A stretch of 64,000 nucleotides of DNA from an uncultured Bacteroidota bacterium (GTDB taxonomy: Bacteria > Bacteroidota > Bacteroidia > Flavobacteriales > Flavobacteriaceae). Position 1 is the first letter of the stretch. Each line of letters starts with the position of its first letter. The stretch lies in assembly GCA_902523635.1 (NCBI GenBank), contig CABZAE010000002.1, positions 1-64,000 of the forward strand. Direction: 5' to 3'. This document shows, in pieces, positions 1 to 9,701 of this stretch. The notes beneath the pieces were generated by a model, which was not told the origin of the DNA, searched no databases, and saw only the letters and a list, made by a program, of their open reading frames with translations. The translations under genes and the position numbers were made by a program.

Positions 1-5
1 TCAAA

Positions 6-46
6 TTAGCATATATTAAACTCAGTAAACATATCTTTAGCATATA
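6..46 (+). promoter_or_regulatory. 10-bp direct repeat upstream of xylose operon
   Basis: The 10-mer TTAGCATATA occurs exactly at 6-15 and again at 37-46, 31 bp apart, which is close to three helical turns. The second copy ends 11 bases before the xylB start. Two same-face copies just ahead of a sugar operon look like binding sites for a dimeric or paired regulator, but AT-rich sequence makes chance repeats more likely. No regulator gene lies in the window. The rest of positions 1-57 shows no gene. Confidence 0.3.
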
Positions 47-57
47 AAAACAAATGA

Positions 58-1536
58 ATGTTTTACATCGGTTATGATTTAGGTAGTTCATCATTAAAGG
101 TAGCGCTTACCTGTGCAAATTCTGGTAAAAAGATCGCAATTGTTCACGAACCCGAAAATGAAATGAATATAATATCACTCAAAAATGGTTGGGCAGAACA
201 AGATCCAAATTTCTGGTGGGAATGTGTTTGCAATGCTACAAAACGAATTATTAAAAAAACTAAAATTAGTTCAGATAAAATTTTGGGTGTGGGTATTTCA
301 TATCAAATGCATGGATTGGTTTTAATTGATGAGAAAGGAAGTGTTTTAAGAAACTCTATAATCTGGTGTGATGACAGAGCTGTTGGAATAGGAAATAAAG
401 CTTATAAAGAAATTGGAAAAAATAAATGTGATGAAAGTATTTTAAACTCACCAGGAAATTTTACCGCATCAAAATTAGCATGGGTCAAGCAAAATGAACC
501 ACATATCTATGAAAGAGTGTATAAATTTTTGCTTCCAGGTGATTTCATTGCTTATAAAATGACTGGTGAAGTTTTATCAACAATCAATGGATTGTCGGAG
601 GGAATGTTTTGGGATTTTAAAAAAAATGGAATATCTGAATTGTTACTTAATTACTATGATTTGGATTCTAAAATGGTTCCCGACTTAATATCTAATTTTC
701 AAAATCAAGGCACTATCTCATCACTGGCATCCAGTCAAACAGGATTGCCAAAAGGAATTCCTATTAAATACCGAGCAGGCGATCAGCCAAATAATGCAAT
801 GTCACTTAATGTTTTAAATTCAGGTGAGGTTGCAGCCACAGGTGGGACATCTGGGGTGTTGTATGCTTTAACCGATCAAATAAAATCTAAGGAATCACTG
901 AGAATAAACAACTTTGCTCACGTTAATTATGGAGAAAGTAACAAAATCATAGGAAAGCTACTTTGCATTAATGGTGCTGGAATACTTTACAAATGGCTTA
1001 AAAACAATTTAAGTTCAGACTCTTACATTAAAATGAATAAGAAGGCAGAAAAAGTTAAAATTGGAAGTGATGGGATCTATTTTTTTCCTTTTGGAAATGG
1101 AGCAGAACGAATGTTTGAAAACAAAAACATTGGTAGCAATATTTTTAATTTGAACTATAATATTCACAATGATGCACATCTATACAGATCGGCTTTAGAA
1201 GGAATTGGTTTTTCTTTTGTGTACGGAATGGAAATTCTTAAAAATGATAATCTTAAGCCAAGTTTGATAAGAGCTGGGAATGATAATCTTTTTCAATCTG
1301 AAATTTTCTCTGACACTATTTCTACACTAATAGATAAAGAAATCCAAATTCATGATGTTTCGGGAGCATATGGTGCGGCACGTGCAGTAGGATGTGATCA
1401 AAATGATTTTAATCTTTTCTCGGAAAATATCTCAAAAAATGATTACATTAAAAGTTTTATTCCCTCAAAAAACAGGGATCGTTATTTAAATGTATACAAC
1501 GGCTGGAAAAATAAATTACAAACAATTTTAAACTAA
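58..1536 (+). CDS. xylB: xylulokinase (FGGY family)
   Basis: Cytoplasmic kinase that phosphorylates D-xylulose to xylulose 5-phosphate, feeding the pentose phosphate pathway. The 492-residue length fits the FGGY family. The N-terminal phosphate-binding motif [10 protein letters not shown] begins at residue 5, a substrate-side WCDDRA motif is at 103, the expected catalytic Asp is D242 in GDQPNNA, and a second ATP-site stretch [10 protein letters not shown] follows near 260. It is the first gene of a tight operon: xylA starts 7 bases after its stop, and a sodium/solute symporter follows. That context makes xylulose the likely substrate rather than glycerol or another FGGY sugar. Confidence 0.93.
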   Translation: MFYIGYDLGSSSLKVALTCANSGKKIAIVHEPENEMNIISLKNGWAEQDPNFWWECVCNATKRIIKKTKISSDKILGVGISYQMHGLVLIDEKGSVLRNSIIWCDDRAVGIGNKAYKEIGKNKCDESILNSPGNFTASKLAWVKQNEPHIYERVYKFLLPGDFIAYKMTGEVLSTINGLSEGMFWDFKKNGISELLLNYYDLDSKMVPDLISNFQNQGTISSLASSQTGLPKGIPIKYRAGDQPNNAMSLNVLNSGEVAATGGTSGVLYALTDQIKSKESLRINNFAHVNYGESNKIIGKLLCINGAGILYKWLKNNLSSDSYIKMNKKAEKVKIGSDGIYFFPFGNGAERMFENKNIGSNIFNLNYNIHNDAHLYRSALEGIGFSFVYGMEILKNDNLKPSLIRAGNDNLFQSEIFSDTISTLIDKEIQIHDVSGAYGAARAVGCDQNDFNLFSENISKNDYIKSFIPSKNRDRYLNVYNGWKNKLQTILN

Positions 1537-1543
1537 TCAATTT

Positions 1544-2872
1544 ATGGGACTTATTGGAAACAAAGAATATTTTAAAAAAATCAAGGATATAAAGTATGAG
1601 GGTAAGGATTCTGACAATCCATTTGCATTCAAATATTACAATCCCGATCAGATTGTAGCTGGTAAATCAATGCGCGACCATTTTAAATTTGCAGTTGCTT
1701 ATTGGCATTCGTTCTGCGGAGATGGATCTGATCCCTTCGGCCACGCTACTCAAGTATTTCCTTGGGATGAATCTAATGATCCCATTCAAGCTGCAAAAGA
1801 TAAAGCTGATGCTGCTTTTGAATTCATTACCAAAATGGGATTTGGATATTTTTGTTTTCATGATTATGACCTTATAAAAGAAGCAAACACAATTAAAGAA
1901 TCTGAAGACAGGCTTAATGTCATTTCTAGTTATATACAGGACAAACAAAAACTTTCAGGAGTTAAGCTGCTTTGGGGTACTGCAAATTGTTTCTCTCACC
2001 CAAGATACATGAACGGTGCCTCCACCAATCCAGATTTCAATGTGGTAGCAAGAGCAGGTGCACAAATTAAACTTGCTTTGGATACAACAATTGCTCTCAA
2101 GGGTGAAAATTATGTCTTTTGGGGCGGAAGAGAGGGATACATGTCACTTTTGAATACCGACATGGCTAGAGAATTGGATCACATGGCACAATTTTTAACT
2201 ATGTGTAAAGATTATGCAAGATCTAAAGGTTTTAAAGGAAACTTTTTTATTGAACCCAAACCCAGTGAACCCTCAAAACATCAATATGACTTTGACTCTG
2301 CGACGGCAATTGGTTTTCTGAACGAGTATGGATTACAAGATGATTTTAAAATCAATATCGAGGTCAACCATGCTACTCTGGCTCAACATACATTTCAACA
2401 TGAGCTAACAGTTGCAGCTAAAGCAGGTATGTTAGGAAGTATTGATGCAAACAGAGGAGATTATCAAAATGGTTGGGATACTGATCAGTTTCCTATGAAT
2501 ATACAAGAAACAACTGAAGCAATGATGGTTTTTTTGAAATCTGGTGGTCTTCAGGGTGGAGGAGTTAATTTTGATGCTAAATTGAGAAGAAATTCAACAG
2601 ATAGAGAAGATTTATTTTTAGCACATATTGGAGGAGCTGACACTTTTGCAAGAGCCTTAATTATTGCTGACAAATTATTAACTGATTCCCCCATTCCTTC
2701 AATGTTGAGTGAAAGGTATGAGTCGTTCGATTCCGGAAAAGGTAAAGATTTTGAAAATGGGAAATTAGGTTTAGATGACCTATATGAAATAGCATTGAAT
2801 GCTGGAGATATTAAAACTACCAGTGGAAAACAAGAATTAATTGAAAATATTTTATTTAATTATATAAGATAA
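1544..2872 (+). CDS. xylA: xylose isomerase
   Basis: Converts D-xylose to D-xylulose in the cytoplasm using two divalent metal ions. The 442 residues fit the longer (class II) xylose isomerases. Visible signatures are VFWGGREGY around W193-E197 and [16 protein letters not shown], whose E237 and K239 are the conserved metal-binding Glu and catalytic Lys. The stretch [16 protein letters not shown] and the later [17 protein letters not shown] carry further metal ligands. It sits between xylB (7-base gap) and the symporter (5-base gap), so the three genes are very probably one transcript. Confidence 0.97.
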   Translation: MGLIGNKEYFKKIKDIKYEGKDSDNPFAFKYYNPDQIVAGKSMRDHFKFAVAYWHSFCGDGSDPFGHATQVFPWDESNDPIQAAKDKADAAFEFITKMGFGYFCFHDYDLIKEANTIKESEDRLNVISSYIQDKQKLSGVKLLWGTANCFSHPRYMNGASTNPDFNVVARAGAQIKLALDTTIALKGENYVFWGGREGYMSLLNTDMARELDHMAQFLTMCKDYARSKGFKGNFFIEPKPSEPSKHQYDFDSATAIGFLNEYGLQDDFKINIEVNHATLAQHTFQHELTVAAKAGMLGSIDANRGDYQNGWDTDQFPMNIQETTEAMMVFLKSGGLQGGGVNFDAKLRRNSTDREDLFLAHIGGADTFARALIIADKLLTDSPIPSMLSERYESFDSGKGKDFENGKLGLDDLYEIALNAGDIKTTSGKQELIENILFNYIR

Positions 2873-2877
2873 TTTAT

Positions 2878-4527
2878 ATGGAATCAGTACTAGAAGGATT
2901 AGATTGGATCGTTTTGTCTATTTATTTTGCGCTTCTTTTAGGAGTTGCACTTTGGGTTGTTTTACAAAAGAATAAAAATACTGAGGATTATTTTTTAGCT
3001 GGAAGAAATGCTGGTTGGTTTGTTATAGGGGCATCTATTTTTGCTTCTAATATTGGTTCTGAGCACGTTGTGGGCTTGGCAGGTACAGGTTTTGCCACAG
3101 GGACGCCAATGGCTCACTATGAGTTACATGCTTGGATCGTTCTTCTTTTGGGTTGGTTGTTTTTACCATTTTACATTAGAAGTGGAGCTTTTACTATGCC
3201 AGAGTTTTTGGAAAAAAGGTTTGACAGTAGATCCAGGTGGTTTTTATCAGTATTTTCTTTATTTGCATATGTTTTAACTAAAGTTTCAGTAACAATTTAT
3301 GCGGGAGGTATTGTTGTTTCGGAATTATTAGCCATACCATTTTGGTATGGTGCAATCGGTATTGTTTTGTTTACAGGTGCATACACTATTGTTGGAGGGA
3401 TGAAGGCGGTCATTTACACTGAAACATTGCAAACTATTGTGTTAATATTGGGTTCAGTTATTATAACATATCTCGGACTAGTTGAAGTTGGAGGCTGGAC
3501 TCAATTGAAGGAGACTGTAACTGCCGTCAACCCTGATCATTTTAATATGTGGCGACCGATGTCTGATCCCCAGTTTCCATGGCATGGTTTACTATTTGGG
3601 GGAACCATTGTTGGAATATGGTATTGGTGTACGGATCAATATATAGTTCAAAGAACGTTGGCTGCAAATAACATCAAGATTGGAAGAAGGGGTGCTATTT
3701 TCGGAGCATATTTAAAGTTATTACCAATATTAATTTTTTTAGTTCCAGGGATAATAGCCTTTGCATTGACAATTCAAAATCCTGAAATTTTTAATGTAAC
3801 GAAAGCTGATAGAGCATTTCCTATGTTAGTTAAAACTTTGTTACCTGTAGGCTTAAAAGGTCTCGTAGCCGGAGGTTTAATGGCTGCATTAATGAGCTCA
3901 TTAGCATCTGTTTTCAATTCATGCTCAACAATATTTACGATAGACATTTATAAAAAACTAAAACCTAATAAATCTGAAAAAGAGCTAATCAATATCGGAA
4001 AATTTGCAACAGCAATAATCGTTTTTTTAGGAATTATATGGATTCCTATCATGGAAAAAATTGGAGGTGGAGTAATGTATCAGTATCTACAAAACGTACA
4101 GTCCTACATTGCTCCTCCTGTAACGGCTGTTTTTTTGTTAGGTATTTTGTGGAAAAGAGTTAACTCTAGTGCTGCCATAACAACATTATTTGCAGGGTTA
4201 GTTCTGTTGGTATTGAGACTCGGCTCAGAAATATATTATCAACCCGAAATTTCCAGGGGATTAGAAACCAGTGGAATCTTATTTGCTTTTGCTAATGTTA
4301 ATTTTTCAGTTATGGCAATTTATATGTTTTTCTTCTCTGTTATTTTATGTATTTCTGTTTCCTTGTACACGAATGAACCTGATTACAATAAAATTAAAGG
4401 ATTGTCTTTTGGAACTTTGACACCTGAAAATAAAATGGAGTTTAAGAATTCTTATTCAACAGTTGATATAATTCTCTCCTTTATTCTTGTTTCAATTGTG
4501 GTAGGTATTTTAATGTACTTTACGTAA
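2878..4527 (+). CDS. sodium:solute symporter (SSS/SGLT type), probable xylose uptake
   Basis: Inner-membrane secondary transporter of the SSS family, 549 residues with about 14 hydrophobic segments. The N-terminal half carries the family pattern: DYFLAGRNAGW near residues 37-47, then ASNIGSEHVVGLAGTGFATG, the conserved unwound-helix and sodium-site region. It resembles the SGLT branch that moves sugars, and its position 5 bases after xylA points to sodium-coupled xylose uptake. Substrate is inferred from context only. The next gene starts 61 bases later, and no clear terminator separates them. Confidence 0.9.
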   Translation: MESVLEGLDWIVLSIYFALLLGVALWVVLQKNKNTEDYFLAGRNAGWFVIGASIFASNIGSEHVVGLAGTGFATGTPMAHYELHAWIVLLLGWLFLPFYIRSGAFTMPEFLEKRFDSRSRWFLSVFSLFAYVLTKVSVTIYAGGIVVSELLAIPFWYGAIGIVLFTGAYTIVGGMKAVIYTETLQTIVLILGSVIITYLGLVEVGGWTQLKETVTAVNPDHFNMWRPMSDPQFPWHGLLFGGTIVGIWYWCTDQYIVQRTLAANNIKIGRRGAIFGAYLKLLPILIFLVPGIIAFALTIQNPEIFNVTKADRAFPMLVKTLLPVGLKGLVAGGLMAALMSSLASVFNSCSTIFTIDIYKKLKPNKSEKELINIGKFATAIIVFLGIIWIPIMEKIGGGVMYQYLQNVQSYIAPPVTAVFLLGILWKRVNSSAAITTLFAGLVLLVLRLGSEIYYQPEISRGLETSGILFAFANVNFSVMAIYMFFFSVILCISVSLYTNEPDYNKIKGLSFGTLTPENKMEFKNSYSTVDIILSFILVSIVVGILMYFT

Positions 4528-4588
4528 AATTAAAACATTCGTATCGGTATTTTTCATATATTTATAACGTAACCTAAATATTATAAAA

Positions 4589-5281
4589 ATGAAAAAAATG
4601 TTAATTGGATTGGTAATGATTTTTCTTTCATTCCAATCATTTTCACAACAGTTTTATTGGCAATGTTTCAATATGGTTGTAGACAGTCCTACAGAAGTTG
4701 CAACATTAATTGATACTTTTATGAAAACCGATTCTGGTAAAAGTGTTGGACCTGCGTCTCTAAGTGAATGGAGAAATTTTAATACAAAATTTAATGCCAC
4801 ACATCAACTTTGTTTCTACTCAGACGATCCTGTTAAATTAGAATCTGTTAGAAGTAAGTTTAATAATGCTGAAGCAGGATACTTGAGAGGAGTTATTGAA
4901 AGTAGTGTAACTGTAGAATCATCAGTTCTTGGCCAATCATTGGTGGCAGATCCTACTAAGTTTGGTTTTCCTTATGGAATAGTTTATGCAGTTAGTGTTG
5001 ATGATCCAGTGGCATATGGGAAAGCTTTTACAAAAATGGTAAGTTCAGTAAATTATGACGGTGCTATTGAGTTGCATGAAGCCCTTGCAGGTGCTGAGCC
5101 AGGGATAACACATTTTGTAGCTGTTAGAGATAAGGGTTTTGCATCTTGGATTGGACAAAGGAATAAAATCATTGAGTCTAAGGCTTTTCAAGAATTTTTG
5201 TCCTCGACAAGAAAAATTACAAATACAAATCTAACTGAAGTTTATACCAACTATCTTTTGGTCCAATACAATATTGATTAA
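4589..5281 (+). CDS. exported protein of unknown function, two ABM-like halves
   Basis: A 230-residue protein with a cleavable signal peptide (residues 1-19, hydrophobic core ending at SFSQ). I do not recognise a named family. The mature part appears to be two similar halves, each an exposed strand-helix unit followed by a strand beginning with a small residue plus His: ATHQLCFYS in the first and ITHFVAVRD in the second. This resembles tandem dimeric alpha+beta barrel (ABM/EthD-like) domains and is shared with the genes at 5306 and 11679. It lies 61 bases after the xylose symporter and 24 bases before the next gene, so it may be cotranscribed with the xylose operon. No catalytic residue can be assigned. 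Confidence 0.8.
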   Translation: MKKMLIGLVMIFLSFQSFSQQFYWQCFNMVVDSPTEVATLIDTFMKTDSGKSVGPASLSEWRNFNTKFNATHQLCFYSDDPVKLESVRSKFNNAEAGYLRGVIESSVTVESSVLGQSLVADPTKFGFPYGIVYAVSVDDPVAYGKAFTKMVSSVNYDGAIELHEALAGAEPGITHFVAVRDKGFASWIGQRNKIIESKAFQEFLSSTRKITNTNLTEVYTNYLLVQYNID

Positions 5282-5305
5282 CGTAAATTAATTTAAAATA
5301 AAAAC

Positions 5306-6001
5306 ATGAAAAATTTATTTATTCTTATTGCTATTCTAATCACGGGAATTGCTTATTCACAACAAATGGCATATTCGGCATGGGAATTTACTGCCGAAGA
5401 AAACGCTCAAGATCAACTAGCTGAACTTTTTGATGAAAGATATCTAGATAAAGAATTTAAATCTGGAGGAGTGTCACTTGAACGACTTGGTGCTGGTAGA
5501 CAAAATGGAAGCACTCACAGAATGGTTTGGATCTATGAGCTAGGTAAAAGAGGATTAGCCTCAGATACAGCTGAAGAGAGGAGAAATTTTAGAACAGCAT
5601 TTAGAAGTTTAGTAGAAAGCTGGGGAGAACAATACTCAGGAAGAATACAAAGTTGGCAGGAGGGTGACACATCCAAAACTCCCTACGTTCACATTTGGCT
5701 AATTAATCCTGCTGACCCTGATGCTTTTAAAAAAGGACATGATAAAATTGTAGATGCTCTTCCAGAAGTTTTTAAAGATCAAGATAGAACAGTTGGATTT
5801 GGAACCTTCGATATAAATATGCAGAGAGGTGCTTCACATTGGGTTGCAATTTCAGGATCCAATGGTACAGGTGATCACATTAATCTAATTAATGAAGTTC
5901 AAACTAAACATGCAAAAAAAATTCAAAAACATGTTGAGTCCAGAGGTGAAGTTGAAATTAAAGGAAGTGTGATTATACAAGTTTTAAAGAGATATATGTA
6001 G
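5306..6001 (+). CDS. exported protein of unknown function, two ABM-like halves
   Basis: 231 residues with an N-terminal signal peptide (hydrophobic to about residue 16, then AYSQQ). As in the preceding gene, two alpha+beta halves are suggested: the first has STHRMVWIYE, the second opens with YVHIWLINPADPDAFKKGHD (strand then helix) and later has ASHWVAISG. The repeated T/S-His at the start of a central strand is the clearest common feature. A strong intrinsic terminator 20 bases downstream ends this transcript. Function unknown; the context (xylose operon upstream, ABM-type lipoproteins downstream) suggests an extracytoplasmic role. Confidence 0.8.
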   Translation: MKNLFILIAILITGIAYSQQMAYSAWEFTAEENAQDQLAELFDERYLDKEFKSGGVSLERLGAGRQNGSTHRMVWIYELGKRGLASDTAEERRNFRTAFRSLVESWGEQYSGRIQSWQEGDTSKTPYVHIWLINPADPDAFKKGHDKIVDALPEVFKDQDRTVGFGTFDINMQRGASHWVAISGSNGTGDHINLINEVQTKHAKKIQKHVESRGEVEIKGSVIIQVLKRYM

Positions 6002-6021
6002 CTAGCAATAAACGATTTTGT

Positions 6022-6052
6022 AAAGGGTTGATATTATCAACCCTTTTTTTTT
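6022..6052 (+). terminator. intrinsic terminator
   Basis: An 11-bp perfect stem (6022-6032 pairing with 6036-6046) containing GGGTTGAT, a 3-base loop and a run of nine T ending at 6052. It follows the gene ending at 6001 and probably closes the transcript that includes the two exported proteins and perhaps the xylose operon. Confidence 0.85.
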
Positions 6053-6075
6053 ATTTTGCTTAAAAATCAATAATT

Positions 6076-7305
6076 ATGAAAAAAACATTTTATATGCTCA
6101 TTTTTTTGATATTAGGATGCAATCCAAATATCGACGAAAGTCCAATTTTAAAATTTCAAAAGAGTCTTATTAATCAAGGAATAACTGGCTCAAACACTGC
6201 AATGGTTTATAAAGACGGAAATATAATTTATAACCAAACCGTTAATTCTGGTGCTATTGGAGATGCAAATATAGATGAGAACACCATTTTCGCTATTCAT
6301 TCCATGACCAAAACGGTAACCACTGTTGCCATGATGATTTTACTAGATCAAGAAAGGTATGATCTCAATGATCCTTTATCAAAATATTTACCAGAATATG
6401 AAAATGTAAAATGTAAAAGTCCTGATGGAATATATCCTTGTGAAAATAAGATCAAGATAAAAGATCTTTTAACCCATAGATCAGGATATACTTACTATGC
6501 TAAGAGTGGAGCGAATTGGCTAACAACAACGCACACTGATTTGTACCCAGATTACATTAATACATCGAGATTTGATAACCTTGATGATTTTTCAAAAGCA
6601 GTAGCCAATCAGCCACTAGATTTCGAACCTGGTACAATGTATTCTTATGGACTTAATCAAGCTATTTTGGGTCGACTTATAGAGGTACTAACAGGAAAAG
6701 GTTTTTATGAGTATCTCAAAGAAAGTATTTTTGATAAGCTATCTATGAATGAAACAAAATTTCACTTGTCAACTGAGGACAGAGACAGATTTCAACCTTT
6801 AAGGGTCAATATTAAATCCAAATCAGCATTCAACCAATCAAACTATAACCTAGATGGATATACAGCTGCTCTTGATGGGTATTCATATCAAAAAGAAAAC
6901 ATGGCTCATTTTGGTGGAGAAGGGTTAGTTTCAACAATGAGTGATTTTTCGAAATTTTGTGAAATGCTAGTAAACAATGGTGTCTATAACGGTCAAAGAA
7001 TAGTTTCTGAGGATGGTATAAGCGTTATGACTGCAAAATATACTAATGGATATCCTGATGAAAATGAACCAAATGTCTTTCCTGATTATGCAGGCAATTA
7101 TTTTGGATTCACATTTGTAGTCAATGAAAACCCTGAGGTTGATGGCTCAGGTTCTGGAAAAGGAACTTATGGTTGGTCTGGTTATCACAATACTCATTTT
7201 TGGATAGATCCAGAAAATAAAATATATGGTCTTTTTATGTCCAGGGCAATAGAATTTGATTTTGGAATTAAGAAAAAATTCAAACAGGCCGTATACAATA
7301 AATAA
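6076..7305 (+). CDS. serine hydrolase lipoprotein (beta-lactamase/class C PBP fold)
   Basis: 409-residue lipoprotein: MKKTFYMLIFLILGC is a lipobox with Cys15. The beta-lactamase-like catalytic motif SMTK places the nucleophile at S76 and general base at K79 (SxxK). A second motif region reads MYSYGLNQAILGRLIEVLTG, where the usual YxN reads Tyr-Ser-Tyr, a common variant among esterase-like members. A C-terminal GWSGYHNTHFWIDP corresponds to the third (KTG-like, here HxG-like) strand region. Members are esterases, D-amino peptidases or carboxypeptidases; the substrate cannot be told. It has its own start after a terminator and ends at a bidirectional terminator. Confidence 0.88.
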   Translation: MKKTFYMLIFLILGCNPNIDESPILKFQKSLINQGITGSNTAMVYKDGNIIYNQTVNSGAIGDANIDENTIFAIHSMTKTVTTVAMMILLDQERYDLNDPLSKYLPEYENVKCKSPDGIYPCENKIKIKDLLTHRSGYTYYAKSGANWLTTTHTDLYPDYINTSRFDNLDDFSKAVANQPLDFEPGTMYSYGLNQAILGRLIEVLTGKGFYEYLKESIFDKLSMNETKFHLSTEDRDRFQPLRVNIKSKSAFNQSNYNLDGYTAALDGYSYQKENMAHFGGEGLVSTMSDFSKFCEMLVNNGVYNGQRIVSEDGISVMTAKYTNGYPDENEPNVFPDYAGNYFGFTFVVNENPEVDGSGSGKGTYGWSGYHNTHFWIDPENKIYGLFMSRAIEFDFGIKKKFKQAVYNK

Positions 7306-7336
7306 AAAAAGGGGTTGAAATTCAACCCCTTTTTTT
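7304..7336. terminator. bidirectional terminator between convergent genes
   Basis: GGGGTTGA at 7311-7318 pairs with TCAACCCC at 7322-7329. It is flanked by seven A (7304-7310) and seven T (7330-7336), so the hairpin has a U-tract on either strand. It lies between the convergent serine hydrolase gene and the ABM lipoprotein gene and overlaps both stop codons. Confidence 0.85.
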
Positions 7337-7796
7337 AATTCCTGCTAAAATTTGCTAATGGAGTCCTAAAAAAAAATGGCATCCCAAATGGTTTTACAAA
7401 TTCTTTCAACTCATCTGAAGCATTTCCATATACATCGATTTTTTTAATATAATAATGATCCATGAACTTATTGAAATGTTCTTCCAATAATCCACCAGGT
7501 GATATGTTTTCCCCATGTTGAATCATGGCTTTATCATCTTTATACCTTTCAATTAAGGTAACCTTACCATCATTTTCATAAAATCCCCAGCCAAGAGTCT
7601 CAAGTTCATTTGTCTGAATTGCTTCAGTGTAAAATTGAGAAAACTCCTTTAATTCGTTTTTAGATTTGTTTTTGTTAAATTCCATTTCTACAACAAAAAT
7701 GATTTCATTTTTATTAAAGGATATTTCTGAATTGGTTTTACAACCCAAATAAAATACAAATCCTAAAAAAAGGAAGCATTTAATTACAAATTTCAT
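7335..7796 (-). CDS. ABM-domain lipoprotein
   Basis: 153 residues with a lipoprotein signal (FLFLGFVFYLGC, Cys19). The mature part fits the antibiotic biosynthesis monooxygenase (ABM) dimeric alpha+beta barrel: a strand IIFVVEMEF, a helix of the type ELKEFSQFYTEAIQ, strands LGWGFYENDGKVTLIERY and a second helix with AMIQHGENI. ABM domains act as small oxygenases, isomerases or binding proteins. Exported, lipid-anchored versions are uncommon. It is the last gene of a four-gene minus-strand run (9623 to 7335), 6 bases after the SnoaL-ABM fusion gene. Catalytic activity cannot be inferred. Confidence 0.75.
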   Translation of the reverse strand: MKFVIKCFLFLGFVFYLGCKTNSEISFNKNEIIFVVEMEFNKNKSKNELKEFSQFYTEAIQTNELETLGWGFYENDGKVTLIERYKDDKAMIQHGENISPGGLLEEHFNKFMDHYYIKKIDVYGNASDELKEFVKPFGMPFFFRTPLANFSRN

Positions 7797-7802
7797 TATC
7801 TA

Positions 7803-8582
7803 TTAAAATGATTGAAAACTACTATTAGGCTGAGAAACTATGAGGCCACTTTCACCACCAACCATCAAAGGAACCATTTGCTTTATAAAATCGTCCTCAT
7901 TTAATCTCCAATTTAAGTATTTATTGTATTTCTCGTAATTTTCCCAATTACCAACTAGGTGAACTGTATTTGTTTCATCATTGTAAGCCATATCGTAACC
8001 AATTGCACCGTCATATGCAACAGTTGTAGGGATACCACGTTCGTCATTTAATAAATCAATCATTTCTTGTTTTTTTCCATCTTTTACTTTTATTTGGATG
8101 AAGACTAAGTTTTTTGGATATATAGCATCAAACATTCCTCCATAATCAAAGAAGTCACCTTGTGCAATAATTTTTCCATTATCATCAAAGTTCATGTACC
8201 AATAACCATTAAGATTTAATTCCTTTCCGGTTAAAACATTTGTTCCAGTCCATGTTCCATAAGTTCTTACACTTCCATCCAATTGACCCTCTTCATTTGT
8301 ACCGGGTAACCAATTTTGGGCCGTGTATTTAATATTTTCAAAAGCTTCTTGGTAACCTTTCAACATTGTAACATATTGTTCGTATCCAAATGGTTCAGAA
8401 CCATACATTGATGTATTAACTTCAATATCCTTGCTGACTAGTTCTAATTGGGCATCGATGTTTTCCTCTCCATGAAGTTCAAATAGTTTTTTAGCTGTTG
8501 CTAAGTTTTTTTCATAATCTGGGTTTGTGTTACAGCCAACAAGAATCAGTGTAGCTGAAAACAGTATTAATAGTTTTTTCAT
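7803..8582 (-). CDS. SnoaL-like plus ABM-like fusion lipoprotein
   Basis: 259-residue lipoprotein (LILVGC, Cys16-17 region). Residues about 25-150 look like a SnoaL/NTF2 fold: an N-terminal helix NLATAKKLFELHGEENIDA, then GSVRTYGTWTGTNVLTGKEL and DDNGKIIAQGDFFDYGGMFD, typical of the polyketide-cyclase-like cone. Residues about 155-235 look like an ABM barrel: LVFIQIKVKDGKKQEMIDLL, then strands up to VHLVGNWENYEKYNKYLNWR. It is a clear paralog of the gene at 10882-11673, sharing the tail YLNWRxNED...VPLxxGGExG. Function unknown; SnoaL domains bind small hydrophobic ligands, and ABM domains often oxidise them. Confidence 0.78.
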   Translation of the reverse strand: MKKLLILFSATLILVGCNTNPDYEKNLATAKKLFELHGEENIDAQLELVSKDIEVNTSMYGSEPFGYEQYVTMLKGYQEAFENIKYTAQNWLPGTNEEGQLDGSVRTYGTWTGTNVLTGKELNLNGYWYMNFDDNGKIIAQGDFFDYGGMFDAIYPKNLVFIQIKVKDGKKQEMIDLLNDERGIPTTVAYDGAIGYDMAYNDETNTVHLVGNWENYEKYNKYLNWRLNEDDFIKQMVPLMVGGESGLIVSQPNSSFQSF

Positions 8583-8608
8583 GTTTATTTAATTTTAAAT
8601 GTTAATTT

Positions 8609-9103
8609 TTATTCAATTAAAGCTTTATTGTATTCGGTTGGATCAAATGCATTATAAGACTCTATCACTTTCATTCCTTCCCACTTGAACCAAGCGTATC
8701 CTCTTACTGATAGAAGTTCACCAGTATTTTTATTAGTACCATTCCATGTATACCAATAGTTCGTGTAGATTTCACCATTATTGTAAAACATTGTTGTGGT
8801 ATTTCTGTCGATATTTTTTATTTGGTCATAGTACACATGACCATCCATAAAAGCATTTATCATTTCAACTGGAGTTAGTTCTGCATCATTAACGTGGACA
8901 ACAGCGTTATCAGCATAAAGTTCTAAAGCAACAGATGGATCTGCGTTTTGATATGCGTCAACAAATTTATTCACAAGATCATTACGCTCATCTGATTGGG
9001 ATATAGTACCTGAAAGAGGAGAGTCATCGATTTTTACACCACTTTGAGTTTCACATGAAACAAAAAGGGTAACTGTAATTATTGTTAGTATTATATTTTT
9101 CAT
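8609..9103 (-). CDS. SnoaL/NTF2-like lipoprotein
   Basis: 164 residues with a short lipoprotein signal (ITVTLFVSC, Cys17). The mature protein follows the SnoaL-like pattern: helix DLVNKFVDAYQNADPSVALE, strand with YADNAVVHVND, a helix EMINAFMDGHVYYDQI, then strands TTTMFYNNGEIYTNYWYTWN and LSVRGYAWFKWEGMKVIESY. This fold is used by isomerases, cyclases and ligand-binding proteins. It lies in the minus-strand run with two other SnoaL-type genes (26 bases before the fusion gene). No catalytic Asp/His pair can be assigned with confidence. Confidence 0.75.
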   Translation of the reverse strand: MKNIILTIITVTLFVSCETQSGVKIDDSPLSGTISQSDERNDLVNKFVDAYQNADPSVALELYADNAVVHVNDAELTPVEMINAFMDGHVYYDQIKNIDRNTTTMFYNNGEIYTNYWYTWNGTNKNTGELLSVRGYAWFKWEGMKVIESYNAFDPTEYNKALIE

Positions 9104-9119
9104 AATTGTATTAAATAAA

Positions 9120-9623
9120 TTATTCTAATTCACCCATTAACTGATTTATTCTAAAAACCTTTCCATTTCTAACGTAAATTTTTTCAACTACTTTGGATTT
9201 TTCAACAGTTCCATCTTTTCCATATTTAAACTCCTGAAATGAAACAACCACATTGGTGTAGTCATTATTTTCAAACTTTAGTGGAATGGCGTTCCATATA
9301 AAACGTCTAATTGAATCATATGGTTCATGTAAACTGGCTAAAAAATCATTGGCAGGAGCAGCGACTGCTATGTATTTTCCACCCATGTCGGGGAAAAACA
9401 TCACTGTATCGTTAGCAAGTTCATTCATTTTATCAAATTCACGATCAGCATAGGCCTGAACCATATCAAGAGCGATTTGAGCATCCTTGTCAGAACCCAA
9501 AACAAATTTTTTGCCCTTATTGTTTCCGTTTAAAACAATACCTGCTTTTTTTTCAATCTCAACAGTTTTAGTCTCACAGCTAAAAAGCATGGAAATAAAT
9601 ATTAATAATAGAAAATTTTTCAT
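9120..9623 (-). CDS. SnoaL/NTF2-like lipoprotein
   Basis: I place the start at the ATG at 9623, giving 167 residues with a proper lipoprotein signal (MKNFLLLIFISMLFSC, Cys16). A longer reading frame from 9722 would put 33 implausible residues in front and overlap the divergent cupin gene. The body has the SnoaL-like order: helix AQIALDMVQAYADREFDKMN, strand NDTVMFFPDMG, then strands with YTNVVVSFQEFKYGKDG and a final KVFRINQLMGELE. It heads the minus-strand run 9623-7335 and is divergent from the cupin/SDR pair. Substrate unknown. Confidence 0.72.
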   Translation of the reverse strand: MKNFLLLIFISMLFSCETKTVEIEKKAGIVLNGNNKGKKFVLGSDKDAQIALDMVQAYADREFDKMNELANDTVMFFPDMGGKYIAVAAPANDFLASLHEPYDSIRRFIWNAIPLKFENNDYTNVVVSFQEFKYGKDGTVEKSKVVEKIYVRNGKVFRINQLMGELE

Positions 9624-9701
9624 TTTTTTGATTAAGTTGTTAAAGATAAATATAATTAAAATACCAATAAGAATGTTTATATTGCTTTTGAAAAAAATAG
9701 T

